Positions 34,775-44,646 are shown, numbered from the stretch's first letter. The stretch is 64,000 bases of DNA from JANQEU01 sp965601455 (GCA_965601455.1 OZ271831.1:1302001-1366000), one strand, 5' to 3'. The notes: generated by a model from the sequence alone, not told the origin. Numbers and translations: made by a program.

Positions 34775-35983
34775 ATGCGTAAATCGCTATTTATACTGAT
34801 TCTAGCTGTAATTGGCTTTAATGGAAATGCTCATACATCCAACCAAAACTACGTCTACCTCCAAGTCTATGAGTCATTAATTACTATTAGAGTAGAGCTA
34901 CGCAACTCGGATCTTGAGTCAGCATTTGGTTATGTATTTCCTAAAGGATCAATGCCATCAACTAATGATCCAAGGATTGATACTTTGATCATGTACATTC
35001 AAGACCAACTGAATTTTACCTCAAATATGGGCTCACATGAGCTAAAGTTCCTTGAACTTGGATTGATGGAATTACCCTCCAGTGATTATACACTTTTCAA
35101 TTTTCAGATGACCAATACGGATCAATTACCCCAGTATTTTGATATTGAAAATGAATTATTGACGGCTGAGTTTACTAATCATGAGTCCCTTGTAATTATC
35201 GAACACAATTGGCTCACTGGAACTTTCGATAACGAGGCACTTCCTTCTTTGGTTTATAATGGAGGAGGTACGCAAAGACTTGACCTGTCAGATAGTACCA
35301 TCTTTAACGGCTTTGTGGCCATGATAAAATCAGGTATCTACCACATCTGGATAGGTATTGATCACATTCTTTTTCTAATTGCTCTGCTAATTCCTTCAGT
35401 GATTATTTACCGCAAAGAAGAAAAAGAGCGACTCCTGCTGATTCCCTACACTTCATTCGATCCTGTTGATGAATTCAAAAAAGCTTTATGGGTAGTTGTC
35501 AAAGTAATCACGCTCTTTACTGTGGCACATTCTATTACCCTAAGTTTAGCAGCGTTACAAATTGTTGTTTTGCCTTCACGGCTGGTAGAATCCATCATTG
35601 CATTTTCCATCATATTGGCTGCCTTGCATAATATCCGCCCGTTATTGTTGAATAACGAGTGGTTATTTGTTTTTGCCTTTGGATTGTTTCACGGATTTGG
35701 TTTCGCATCCGTTTTGGCGGAGCAGTCAAAAGAAGGGGAATACCTGGTTTATTCTTTACTGGGCTTCAATATTGGCGTGGAAATCGGTCAGGTGGTGATT
35801 ATACTAATCGCATTCCCAATATTGTTCTTCCTACGGAATTGGAGTCGTTACAATTTGATTGTTGTTTTATTAAGCCTATTCCTGTCGGTTGTTGCATTGT
35901 ACTGGTTCATTGAACGCGCTTTCGACGTAGACTTACCAGCAGGAGCGATCATGTGGTCAATTTTAGGTATGGAGCCCCGATAA
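34775..35983 (+). CDS. HupE/UreJ-2 family membrane protein
   Basis: 402 residues. A signal peptide (to about NAHT, residue 21) and an extracytoplasmic beta domain (25-175) precede at least six membrane helices. The HupE_UreJ_2 signature is GIYHIWIGIDHILFLIAL (His190, Asp196, His197), followed by VAHSITLSLAAL and GLFHGFGFASVLAE. Relatives are implicated in nickel or other transition-metal movement across membranes. It is the first gene of the rightward operon, only 3 bases before NRPS 2. With the TonB receptor on the other side this suggests a metal-handling purpose for the cluster. Metal and direction are unknown. Confidence 0.88.
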   Translation: MRKSLFILILAVIGFNGNAHTSNQNYVYLQVYESLITIRVELRNSDLESAFGYVFPKGSMPSTNDPRIDTLIMYIQDQLNFTSNMGSHELKFLELGLMELPSSDYTLFNFQMTNTDQLPQYFDIENELLTAEFTNHESLVIIEHNWLTGTFDNEALPSLVYNGGGTQRLDLSDSTIFNGFVAMIKSGIYHIWIGIDHILFLIALLIPSVIIYRKEEKERLLLIPYTSFDPVDEFKKALWVVVKVITLFTVAHSITLSLAALQIVVLPSRLVESIIAFSIILAALHNIRPLLLNNEWLFVFAFGLFHGFGFASVLAEQSKEGEYLVYSLLGFNIGVEIGQVVIILIAFPILFFLRNWSRYNLIVVLLSLFLSVVALYWFIERAFDVDLPAGAIMWSILGMEPR

Positions 35984-35986
35984 AAC

Positions 35987-38900
35987 ATGGCAGAGGGGTC
36001 CGATGATTTCCTGGATGATTGGCTTTCGATAGAACCGGAGGCTCAAAAGGACAAGGTAAAGAAGAGTCACCTACCCGAAGGTGAGAAGATACGCCTTACT
36101 TCCGCTCAGGAAAAACTTTGGATAATCAATCAAAGCAATCCGGGAAACCCGGTATATAATTACGCGGAAAAATATACCTTCAAAAACCCATTCAATCAGC
36201 AATTATTTTTGAGAGCACTCGATAAAGTGGTTCAGGCTCATGATGTATTTCATCATAATTATCGATCCATAGACGGAACACCACAGATCATACTGAATAA
36301 TGAGCGAGATGCCTATCTATTGATATACAAAGACGATTTTGTTTCAGAAAACGATTTTGAGGTTTGGTGTAGAGATTCTTCCCGCTTGCCATTTGATCTT
36401 GAATATGGACCTCTATTGCGCATCTTGATCGCTAATCAGAACGACCAGGTAACTGTAGTCATCAATGCGCATCACTTAATCGTTGATGCCTGGTCAATGC
36501 AGATTCTACGCAATGAACTTGCAACTCTTTATTCAGATAACATATCCACCGAGCTGAATGACTCCATGGATTTCAGGGAATATGCTTATCAAAGCCAAGG
36601 TCACAATGAGAAGCCCCTAACATTAGAAAAAAGAAACAGTGAACTTAAACTACCAGGAGACTTTAGGGAACCACCGACAAAATCCTACCAGGGTGCGATT
36701 CTATGGTTTGAACTATCGGAAGAGCTAAATAACGGCATCAGGAAAACACGGGAAGATTCGAAAGCAACTTTCTTCAATATATTTCTTTCCATATTTATGG
36801 TCTTCCTGCACAAAAGCACGAAGTCAAAAGAGATTACCGTTGGAATTCCTGTGACCAATAGACTGTCGGAGGATCTGCAAAAAACCGTAGGATACATGGT
36901 GGATAGTCAAGTCATTTCCCAATCAATTGATCCTTCAACGGAGTTCAATTCATTTCAAAGGCAGATTGGAGAGGAGAGTAGAAAAACGATGGACCAGGTC
37001 CACACCACGAATGGGTCCTTTAACTTCATGTTTGTTCATCATCAACAAGCAGAGAATCCCTTTCGTGAATCGGGTATAGAAGTAGATGTAGAGTTTCTTG
37101 ACCTGGGTACTTCAAAGTTTGATCTAACCATGCATCTTATTGATGAAGGTGAAAAGTTTACGTATGGAATTGAGTATAGTACAGAACTATTTCACAAAGA
37201 GACAATTCGTAAATTCTCCAGGCATATAAGGAGCCTTATTCAGCAAGTGTCCATTGATTCGAGTCAATCGATTAGTAATCTTTCTTGCCTTTCCGGTAAT
37301 GAAAAGGATCTCCTGGTTTACGGAAGGAACGAGCACTTCAAGTCAAACGGAACGGAAACTATACTTACCTCGATTGAGTCACACTTGGGGGACAATGATA
37401 AAATTGCGGTAGTTGCAGGTGGTGATCAAATTACCTATCAACAACTCAATACTCTGAGTGCTTCTATTTCAAAAGAAATAGAGAAGTTGAGTATACCAAA
37501 GAGTAGTGCAATAGGTATCTATTCAGACAGGTCTGTCCAATATGTTGCTGCAATACTTGGAGTCCTTCGTTCCGGAAGGCATTATGTTCCACTCGATACG
37601 TCCTACCCACTGGAGAGGATAAAGTACTATGCCGAGGAGGCTCAGGTGGCCGCAATAATTTGTAAGGAGGATAAAAATGAGGAAATGAAAAACCTCAATG
37701 TACCTATTGTGTACTTATCACCAGACCCTGATATCGAAGGGTTCGAAAGTCCAGCAGCTAATCCCGACGATCTTGCTTATATCATCTTCACTTCAGGATC
37801 GACCGGAAAGCCGAAAGGTGTCCCGATAAGTCATTATAATCTTTATTCCTCTACCATGGCAAGATTGGACTTCTATGAAGATCCGGTTGAAGCTTTTCTT
37901 CTGGTAAGTCCTTTCGCCTTTGATAGTTCTGTCGCTGGCATCTTTTGGACACTTGCGTCTGGTGGGAAGCTCGTTATTGCCACCGAAGATGAAGTCAGGT
38001 CTACCTCTTCTTTAGTCAATCTAATTAAACAGGAAGGTGTCTCGCATACCTTGATGCTGCCCTCCCTTTACCAGATGCTCCTGGAAGAACCAAATTTTGA
38101 AGATTGTTTGTCAGGAGTAATCGTTGCCGGGGAGTCCAGTAACCCTGACCTTGTGAATCTACATCGGTCAAAAGCTCCAAGGACACAACTTTTCAATGAG
38201 TACGGACCTACTGAAAATACGGTCTGGAGCACTGTTGCGGTCTTAGAAGAAGGATTAACAAATCAGCGTGTACCAATTGGTCATCCTATATCCAACACGT
38301 ACGCACTTGTGCTTGATGAAGAAAAGCAGGTAGTCCCTGATGGAATGATCGGTGAGCTCTACCTGGGTGGCGATAGCATCACACTCGGCTACTTGAAAAA
38401 CAGAGAGTCTCATGTTTTTGTCAGGGACGAATTCTTTCGTAAAGGTGAGCAATTGTACAAAACAGGTGATCTTGTTAGATACCGATATGACGGACAATTA
38501 GAGTTCATAGGTCGAAATGATTCAGAGGTAAAAATTCGTGGCCATCGAATTGACCTGAGTGAAATACGTATGGCAATATCCGAGTACCCTGGAGTCACCG
38601 ATGTTCATGTTAGCGTCTTTGGCAAAAACGCAGGTACAAATAGAAAAGTAGTAGCATGGTACACCACCCAAAATCCGAAGGAGGAAAGTTCGCTAAAAGA
38701 GTGGCTAAGAACGAAACTTCCTGATTATTTGATTCCGAGCTCAGTCATTGCAATGGAACAATTCTCCAGATTGCCAAATGGAAAAATTGATGTAAATCAA
38801 CTGCCTGAGCCTGAAGTAAAACAGTCAATTATCTCACCCGCTTCACTTCTCGAGCAGCAAATTGCTGCCATTTGGAAGGAGGTTTTAGAAATTGATGAAT

Positions 38901-40024
38901 TAGGAGTTGAAGACGATTTTTTTGAGCTAGGCGGAGATTCATTACGAAGTATTCTGGTTATTAATCGATGCAAGGAAATCGGCCTGCGAATCACGCCGGC
39001 CCAGTTCTTCCGACATCGCACCGTTCGCTCATTGATAAAATCAATGAATCAGAATCCATACGAACCACCTGCTAATACTATAGAGCTGGAATGGGTCAAA
39101 GTGTGGGAGAATCAATTAAATATGCGATTGATTGGTGTTACGGATACGCTAGATTCATTAGGATTAAACGACTTTGCTATCAGCAGATTACAAGTTGAAT
39201 TATCACACCACTTTAAAACACCTATTTCATTAACCGTAAACTCATCGATAAGAAGTTGTATCCAGTCTTTCGGTGGTCCTGGCATAGGTGAGGTTCTTGA
39301 GCGTACTATTCCCATTCGAACATCAGGTGAGGATCAACCGCTTTTTTGCATTCACAGTGAGTTCTATTTTGAAACGGTGTTCAGTGACTTGACCAGACAC
39401 TTGCCCTCAAGTCTACCAGTGTATAGTATACAAACCGTAAGTCCGGAGTTGGTTAATCTGACAAAACCAAAGAACATGGAAGATGTCAGCGGCAAGTGTG
39501 TGGAAGAAATAAGGAAAGTAAAACCTTTTGGACCGTATAATATTTTGGGTTTTTCAATTTCTAATGTAGTGGCATTTGATGTAGCTAAGCGACTACAAAA
39601 TGAAGGTGAGAAAGTAAGTCTATTCCTAGTGGGTCCTCCACTATTTTTCGGGAAGGTTGGAGAGTTTTACGAAAAAAATCCGAAAGTTAAAAAGGCATTA
39701 AAACTTCTGGTTAATCCACAAGACATTCCAAAAAAAGTGGTTAGAAGACTCCAGAGAAAAAGGGAGGCACAAAATGTACCCGATGTAAGAACGGCGTTCG
39801 AGCAAACTGGACTCTTAGCTAAATTCATAAAGGACTATAAAGTTGAAGAGATAAAGGTTCCGACTGTTATCATTAAAACCCCGATCGATATAGATCATAA
39901 GATTGTAGGTTGGGACTCGTTGGTTGAGTTGAAAGATACCGAGGAGATCAATGCACCTCATGAATTAATTATCCGGGAACCTTGGGTTAAAGAGGTGGCA
40001 TCCATCGTTCAAAGAAACCTGTAA
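35987..40024 (+). CDS. NRPS 2: C - A - PCP - degenerate PCP - thioesterase-like
   Basis: 1345 residues. A 35-residue acidic/basic N-terminal extension, possibly a docking segment, leads to a C domain with HHLIVDA at 162-168 (Ala for the usual Gly). The A domain spans about 445-940: FTSGSTGKPKG 601-611, NEYGPTEN 737-744, YKTGD 824-828, Lys933 in NGKID. Its code reads DSAMIAEVWK, which I cannot match to a substrate. PCP 1 has Ser985 in GGDSLRS. A second carrier-like domain (1031-1095) has LGLNDF where the serine should be, so it cannot be pantetheinylated. The thioesterase-like domain (1105-1345) has Ser1190 in GFSIS, but Gly1216 replaces the triad Asp; His1325 may be the base. As the only TE-bearing protein it probably acts last. 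Confidence 0.92.
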   Translation: MAEGSDDFLDDWLSIEPEAQKDKVKKSHLPEGEKIRLTSAQEKLWIINQSNPGNPVYNYAEKYTFKNPFNQQLFLRALDKVVQAHDVFHHNYRSIDGTPQIILNNERDAYLLIYKDDFVSENDFEVWCRDSSRLPFDLEYGPLLRILIANQNDQVTVVINAHHLIVDAWSMQILRNELATLYSDNISTELNDSMDFREYAYQSQGHNEKPLTLEKRNSELKLPGDFREPPTKSYQGAILWFELSEELNNGIRKTREDSKATFFNIFLSIFMVFLHKSTKSKEITVGIPVTNRLSEDLQKTVGYMVDSQVISQSIDPSTEFNSFQRQIGEESRKTMDQVHTTNGSFNFMFVHHQQAENPFRESGIEVDVEFLDLGTSKFDLTMHLIDEGEKFTYGIEYSTELFHKETIRKFSRHIRSLIQQVSIDSSQSISNLSCLSGNEKDLLVYGRNEHFKSNGTETILTSIESHLGDNDKIAVVAGGDQITYQQLNTLSASISKEIEKLSIPKSSAIGIYSDRSVQYVAAILGVLRSGRHYVPLDTSYPLERIKYYAEEAQVAAIICKEDKNEEMKNLNVPIVYLSPDPDIEGFESPAANPDDLAYIIFTSGSTGKPKGVPISHYNLYSSTMARLDFYEDPVEAFLLVSPFAFDSSVAGIFWTLASGGKLVIATEDEVRSTSSLVNLIKQEGVSHTLMLPSLYQMLLEEPNFEDCLSGVIVAGESSNPDLVNLHRSKAPRTQLFNEYGPTENTVWSTVAVLEEGLTNQRVPIGHPISNTYALVLDEEKQVVPDGMIGELYLGGDSITLGYLKNRESHVFVRDEFFRKGEQLYKTGDLVRYRYDGQLEFIGRNDSEVKIRGHRIDLSEIRMAISEYPGVTDVHVSVFGKNAGTNRKVVAWYTTQNPKEESSLKEWLRTKLPDYLIPSSVIAMEQFSRLPNGKIDVNQLPEPEVKQSIISPASLLEQQIAAIWKEVLEIDELGVEDDFFELGGDSLRSILVINRCKEIGLRITPAQFFRHRTVRSLIKSMNQNPYEPPANTIELEWVKVWENQLNMRLIGVTDTLDSLGLNDFAISRLQVELSHHFKTPISLTVNSSIRSCIQSFGGPGIGEVLERTIPIRTSGEDQPLFCIHSEFYFETVFSDLTRHLPSSLPVYSIQTVSPELVNLTKPKNMEDVSGKCVEEIRKVKPFGPYNILGFSISNVVAFDVAKRLQNEGEKVSLFLVGPPLFFGKVGEFYEKNPKVKKALKLLVNPQDIPKKVVRRLQRKREAQNVPDVRTAFEQTGLLAKFIKDYKVEEIKVPTVIIKTPIDIDHKIVGWDSLVELKDTEEINAPHELIIREPWVKEVASIVQRNL

Positions 40025-40644
40025 TGCTACCGCAGGGCGTCCATCTTTTTCAAGTAAGACACGATGCGGATGAAATTAACACCGGCATGGTCAGTCAGGA
40101 GGAAATTGAGCGCTCTAAGAAATTCAGATTTGAAAATGACAGGAATAGATTTCTTCATGTTAGGACCCAACTCCGAATCCATTTAGCTGAGTTCATGGGT
40201 CAAAGTCCAAAGGAAATTGAATTTCAATATGGCGAACAAGGCAAACCTGTTCTGATAGGTAATTATGATATCCATTTTAATACCACTCATACTGACGGAA
40301 TTTCAATCATATCGATAAGCCAGATAGGGTCTGTTGGAGTAGACATCGAAAAGATAAGACCTTTTAAAGTGGATGGAGTTATAGAAACTGCGTTTACTCC
40401 TTTCGAAAAAGAACAGGTTCATTCATCCGGAACCGATTCTTTAGAAATCTTTTTTCGTATCTGGACAGCAAAGGAGGCTTACGTCAAAGCCCATGGAGCG
40501 GGGTTGTCTTTTCCAATTAAAGAATTAGAGTTTGATTCCAACAGGAAACTATATCGACTATCTGGTGAAACCGATCCGAATTTCAAGTATTTTGAGGTAC
40601 CTGTTGCAAATCCATTCGTGGCCTCCCTGTCAGTTAAATGTTAA
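40024..40644 (+). CDS. Sfp-type 4'-phosphopantetheinyl transferase
   Basis: 206 residues starting at TAATG overlap with NRPS 2. Family motifs are in place: GKPVL at 73-77, HFNTTHTDG at 84-92 (His89), GVDIEKIRP from 105 with the Mg-binding Asp107 and Glu109, and WTAKEAYVKAHGAGL from 147. It would transfer phosphopantetheine from CoA to the three intact carriers of the cluster (free ACP, NRPS 1 PCP, NRPS 2 PCP 1). It closes the rightward operon; its 3' end overlaps that of the convergent GH3 gene by 15 bases. Confidence 0.93.
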   Translation: MLPQGVHLFQVRHDADEINTGMVSQEEIERSKKFRFENDRNRFLHVRTQLRIHLAEFMGQSPKEIEFQYGEQGKPVLIGNYDIHFNTTHTDGISIISISQIGSVGVDIEKIRPFKVDGVIETAFTPFEKEQVHSSGTDSLEIFFRIWTAKEAYVKAHGAGLSFPIKELEFDSNRKLYRLSGETDPNFKYFEVPVANPFVASLSVKC

Positions 40645-42573
40645 TCCATGTCCAAATGGATATAATGGATTTTCCGAATCATATGGAAGGTCTTCCAACT
40701 GGTTTTCCACCGCTTCCATCGAAGAAGGAATTTCCAACGGTAGTTTGCCTGATGGATTGAACTTCCCGTATATCAATTCTAACAGAATGCTTTCCTCAAC
40801 TTCGAAGTCCGCAACAACTGCCTGACTTGCTGCATTAATTTCAGGAATTACAGCGGGTCTTCCAATAGTCATGATTGTTACAGTTGGTTTGCTTTGGATC
40901 AATTTCAACATCGATTTTTTTTGCTCTTCATTATAATCCAATCTTCCCTGAGGGAACATGCTTTCCATTATTCCGCTACCTGGAGACGGAGAGCTGGGAA
41001 TGGGCAATTTCATTACGATAACATCTGCCTTGGCAGGATCCTCAGCGATTTGAGAGAATCCATCAAAGGAGTTAAAATCAAACCCCTCAAGGAATATTTT
41101 TTGATCAGGTTTTAATGGAAGTATGCCCTCATTCTTCAATAGGACAACTGATCTTTTTTGGGCAGACCGGCCTTTCTCCTTGTTTTCCTTGTTGGAGAAT
41201 ATTTCCAAGCCCAGGGGATCCAGGTATGGATTGTCAAACAGACCTAAGCGGAATTTGTCTCTTAGTATTCTTCGAACTGAAGCATTAATTCGTTCTTCTG
41301 AAATCCTGCTTTCATTTACCAACTCTACGACAAGTTCTGGTCGCGATTCACCGCCAAACATATCGCAACCAGCCATTATGATTTTCTCTACTCGTTCTTT
41401 TTCTGACAAGTGCTCAACTCCCCATGCTGAGGCTTCCTTAATTGCCATATCAGAGACAAGTCCCCAATCGGTTGTGACCACACCATCAAATCCAAGGGAG
41501 TCACGAAGTAGGTCGGTTATGATTTCTTTATTGTAGGCGAAACCAACATCTTCACTTGTTTGACCGGTGGGAATGCCATAATACGGCATGATCTGTGCTG
41601 TTTTTGCCGGAAACGCACCCTCTACAAACGGTCTCAAGTGGTAGGAAAAACCATCACCATCATAAGATTGTCCCTTCCCCGAGGCAAAATGTGCATCCCA
41701 ACCATCCGTCTGTGGCCCTCCTCCTGAAAAGTGCTTGGTCATGCAGGCCACACTGGTTGAGTTTAACGAATCGCCCTGAAAGCCTAATACGTAGGCTTTC
41801 GTTAGGTTGGCAGATATCCCCGCATCTTCGCTAAAGACACTATTGATCCTGGTCCAACGAGGTTCAGTGCCGAGATCTGCCATGGGGTGTAAGGCCAGAC
41901 GTAAGCCAACAGCGAGATATTCCTGCCTGGCAATATCCGCAAACTCACGAACCAATACAGAATCGTTGATGGCTCCGAAGCCCAGTTGGGACGGCCATCG
42001 GGAGAAAAAAGCGGCTGAAAGGTTTGTTCCAAAGTTCATTGGTTTACCGTGCCTTGGATCGGAAGCAATGGTAATGGGGATCCCCAATCTGGTTCGCTCA
42101 GCTATTTTTTGAATATCGTTATGCCACTTTAACAAACCTTCTGCCGAACCGGCTTGTAAAATGTTGAAATGATTCATTCTCTTCTCGATGAGTTGACTGG
42201 TAATGCTTTCAAGCATGAAAGAAAAAGGGTTGGAGAGAATGGGTTTATCAACAATGGATCCGTCATCCTCAAGCAAAGTCATATGAATAAACATAAGGCC
42301 TGCTTTTTCCTCAATGGTCATTTGATCCAAAAGGTCTTGAATCCTGGTGTCGATCGAAGCTGAGGGATCTTCATACGGGTCCAACTCTCCATTTTTATTT
42401 AAATCCCTGAAAGTGTTTCCACTTTTCGATAGGGTGGGAGCCTCAACCCCTAATTGGTTGTAGAGGTCATTGGATTGGACATTCCATTTTATTGAAAACC
42501 CAATGAAGGCCAATAGAACAACCGAAATAATTACCAGGAGGGTATAAAGGAGGACTTTCAGGAATTTATTCAT
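40630..42573 (-). CDS. Glycoside hydrolase family 3 enzyme (beta-glucosidase-like)
   Basis: 647 residues with an N-terminal membrane anchor or uncleaved leader (residues 5-28). An EF-hand-like calcium loop DLNKNGELDPYED at 58-70 precedes the GH3 N-domain. That domain has TIEEKAGLMF, IPITIASDPRHG, ACMTKHFSGGGPQ (KHF motif) and the nucleophile Asp in GVVTTDWG. The C-domain includes RSVVLLKNEGILPL and ends YPFGHGL. GH3 enzymes release terminal beta-linked sugars; the anchor suggests a periplasmic or outer-surface enzyme. It is monocistronic and unrelated by context to the neighbouring NRPS operon. Sugar specificity is not readable. Confidence 0.92.
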   Translation of the reverse strand: MNKFLKVLLYTLLVIISVVLLAFIGFSIKWNVQSNDLYNQLGVEAPTLSKSGNTFRDLNKNGELDPYEDPSASIDTRIQDLLDQMTIEEKAGLMFIHMTLLEDDGSIVDKPILSNPFSFMLESITSQLIEKRMNHFNILQAGSAEGLLKWHNDIQKIAERTRLGIPITIASDPRHGKPMNFGTNLSAAFFSRWPSQLGFGAINDSVLVREFADIARQEYLAVGLRLALHPMADLGTEPRWTRINSVFSEDAGISANLTKAYVLGFQGDSLNSTSVACMTKHFSGGGPQTDGWDAHFASGKGQSYDGDGFSYHLRPFVEGAFPAKTAQIMPYYGIPTGQTSEDVGFAYNKEIITDLLRDSLGFDGVVTTDWGLVSDMAIKEASAWGVEHLSEKERVEKIIMAGCDMFGGESRPELVVELVNESRISEERINASVRRILRDKFRLGLFDNPYLDPLGLEIFSNKENKEKGRSAQKRSVVLLKNEGILPLKPDQKIFLEGFDFNSFDGFSQIAEDPAKADVIVMKLPIPSSPSPGSGIMESMFPQGRLDYNEEQKKSMLKLIQSKPTVTIMTIGRPAVIPEINAASQAVVADFEVEESILLELIYGKFNPSGKLPLEIPSSMEAVENQLEDLPYDSENPLYPFGHGLTFN

Positions 42574-42711
42574 GATAGTATTTGAATGGTTGAGCGGGGT
42601 TTTTATTTAATCTAAATTTAGCTGAATTAGACCAGTTATCTGACTATCGAAAGGGTTTGTCAACAATCTTTATTTCAATTGAAAACCAATATCTTCATTA
42701 GTTTTAGAATA

Positions 42712-44646
42712 ATGTTGAAAAAGCTGTCCACCGCTCAAATCATATTCAAACACCTGGTGATTGGACTGTTGTTATCATTTTCAGCCTTGCCTTCCGTTTA
42801 CGCTCAGGATATGGTGACCATTGATTCACTCCATATACAGCTGGAGAACACTGAAGGCGATAGCCTTAAGATTTTATATCTCAGTGAGATATCCTATCAA
42901 TGGTCCGGGATATATTTTGACTCGGCTTTCAAATATGCTAAGCTGTGTTACGATCTGGCTTTGACATCTGGATCGGAATATGATATCGGACTGGGATTGA
43001 ATGCGATGGGCATTGTGTATGATTACGAATATCAATTTGACAGCGCCCGATATTATTACACAGCTGCAATGGAAAACAGTCAGAAAATCGGTGATCAAAA
43101 ACGAGTTGCCACCTCTTTGTTTAACATCGGTGTAGTATTCTATTATGAAGGGAATCTTGATTCTGCTCTTCACTATTACCTAAAAGCGGAACCGGTATTT
43201 GATAAACTAAATGACCGGCAGAACCTGGCTCGGTTATATAATAACATGGGCCGTATTTATGAAAAGACAGGGAATTCAGATTTTGCACTTGATGTGAGTA
43301 AGAAATCCCTGGAGATCAAAGAGGAACTTAACGACACAAAAGGGATTTTAAATACTTTAACCAATATAAGTTCCATATTTCAAAGTATTGACGCCTACGA
43401 TTCTGCCTTAATCTACACGCAGACATGCTTGGATAAATCTAAACAGGTGGGCAACATGGTGGCTTATAAAGCAGAATTGGTAAACTTAGGAATCATTTAC
43501 AAAAATCTTGATGAAATTGGAAAGGCCTTTACAGCATTTTCTGAAGCAGAAAGCCTATTAATTGAGAGCGATGACAACTATGTGAAGTCTGAAGTCTATC
43601 ACAATCTGGGTGAGTATTATTTTGAAAACAAGGATTGGGATAAAACAAGATTATACCTGGATAAAAGAAAAGGAACCCTGTTGGAGGAGGATTATCTTGA
43701 ACCTGCCATGCAGCATTACCATCTGGCTTACCTGTTCGAAAAGGTCATGGGAAATCAGAGCAGTTCTTTGGACTACCTTGAACGTTACATGAAGTTGAGA
43801 GAAAAATTCCTTTCACAGCAAACTCTTAAGCAAACAACCGAATTGGAGCAACTCTACCAAAAGGAAAAAAGGGAGATGGAGATCCAACGGCTCAATACGG
43901 CAAATCAGCTTCAAACTCTGCAGGCGGAAAAAAGCGACAGGGAAAGGAATGGCCTGATCGTATTTGGGATTTTGGCCATTGGTTTATTGATTCTGATGAC
44001 CATATTATTTCAACAAAAGAAGAAATCCCTTTCGGAACGCGAAACCTTACTCAGAGAGATTCATCACCGGGTTAAAAACAATCTTCAGGTCATTTCCAGC
44101 TTACTCAATCTTCAGATTGGTTCAATGGACGATCCTGAGGCTAAGAAGGCGGTGCAGGCTGGTCAGCATAGGGTTCGATCCATGGCACTTATCCATCAAA
44201 AACTATATCAGAATGAAGAAATCCATGGGGTCGATACTGAGGATTATTTAAATAATCTGGTGCGGGAGCTTATGACGGCTTTCGGGATTGACGAGGATAA
44301 CTTCAGCTACAAGGTGGATTGTAGTCAACTAAAACTGGATATTGATACAATCATTCCACTAGGACTGATAACCAATGAATTGATAACCAATGCAATGAAG
44401 TATGCTTATGATTCTTCTGAAAACGGAATTCTTGAAGTTTCTTTAGAGGAAATAAACAATGAACTCAGTTTAAAAATCCGTGATAATGGTAAGGGGATGG
44501 ATCAGGAGCAGATGGAAAAGGTGAATTCTTTTGGGTGGAAAATGATCAGATCACTCAGTCGAAAACTGAAAGCGGATATCCAGGTCAAAAACGAAAATGG
44601 TACCTTGGTGGAACTCACCCTCAAGCGCTATAAATTAGTAGCATGA
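42712..44646 (+). CDS. TPR-repeat sensor histidine kinase (HisKA_2 type)
   Basis: 644 residues from ATG 42712, which begins the leader before SVYAQD; a TTG at 42679 is the longer alternative. TPR units fill about 60-385 (NAMGIVYDYEYQFDSARYYY, YNNMGRIYEKTGNSDFAL). A coiled coil and one membrane helix (LIVFGILAIGLLILMTILF) follow, then EIHHRVKNNLQVISSLLNLQ, N box LITNELITNAMKYA and DNGKGMDQEQ with NSFGWKMI. It shares its plan with the kinase at 11551. It overlaps the LytTR regulator by ATGA, a clear cognate pair. Confidence 0.92.
   Translation: MLKKLSTAQIIFKHLVIGLLLSFSALPSVYAQDMVTIDSLHIQLENTEGDSLKILYLSEISYQWSGIYFDSAFKYAKLCYDLALTSGSEYDIGLGLNAMGIVYDYEYQFDSARYYYTAAMENSQKIGDQKRVATSLFNIGVVFYYEGNLDSALHYYLKAEPVFDKLNDRQNLARLYNNMGRIYEKTGNSDFALDVSKKSLEIKEELNDTKGILNTLTNISSIFQSIDAYDSALIYTQTCLDKSKQVGNMVAYKAELVNLGIIYKNLDEIGKAFTAFSEAESLLIESDDNYVKSEVYHNLGEYYFENKDWDKTRLYLDKRKGTLLEEDYLEPAMQHYHLAYLFEKVMGNQSSSLDYLERYMKLREKFLSQQTLKQTTELEQLYQKEKREMEIQRLNTANQLQTLQAEKSDRERNGLIVFGILAIGLLILMTILFQQKKKSLSERETLLREIHHRVKNNLQVISSLLNLQIGSMDDPEAKKAVQAGQHRVRSMALIHQKLYQNEEIHGVDTEDYLNNLVRELMTAFGIDEDNFSYKVDCSQLKLDIDTIIPLGLITNELITNAMKYAYDSSENGILEVSLEEINNELSLKIRDNGKGMDQEQMEKVNSFGWKMIRSLSRKLKADIQVKNENGTLVELTLKRYKLVA

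Noticed and set aside
40894..42363. Several plus-strand ORFs inside the GH3 gene
   Set aside because: They are antisense shadows with no family features, while the minus-strand frame is a complete GH3 enzyme.
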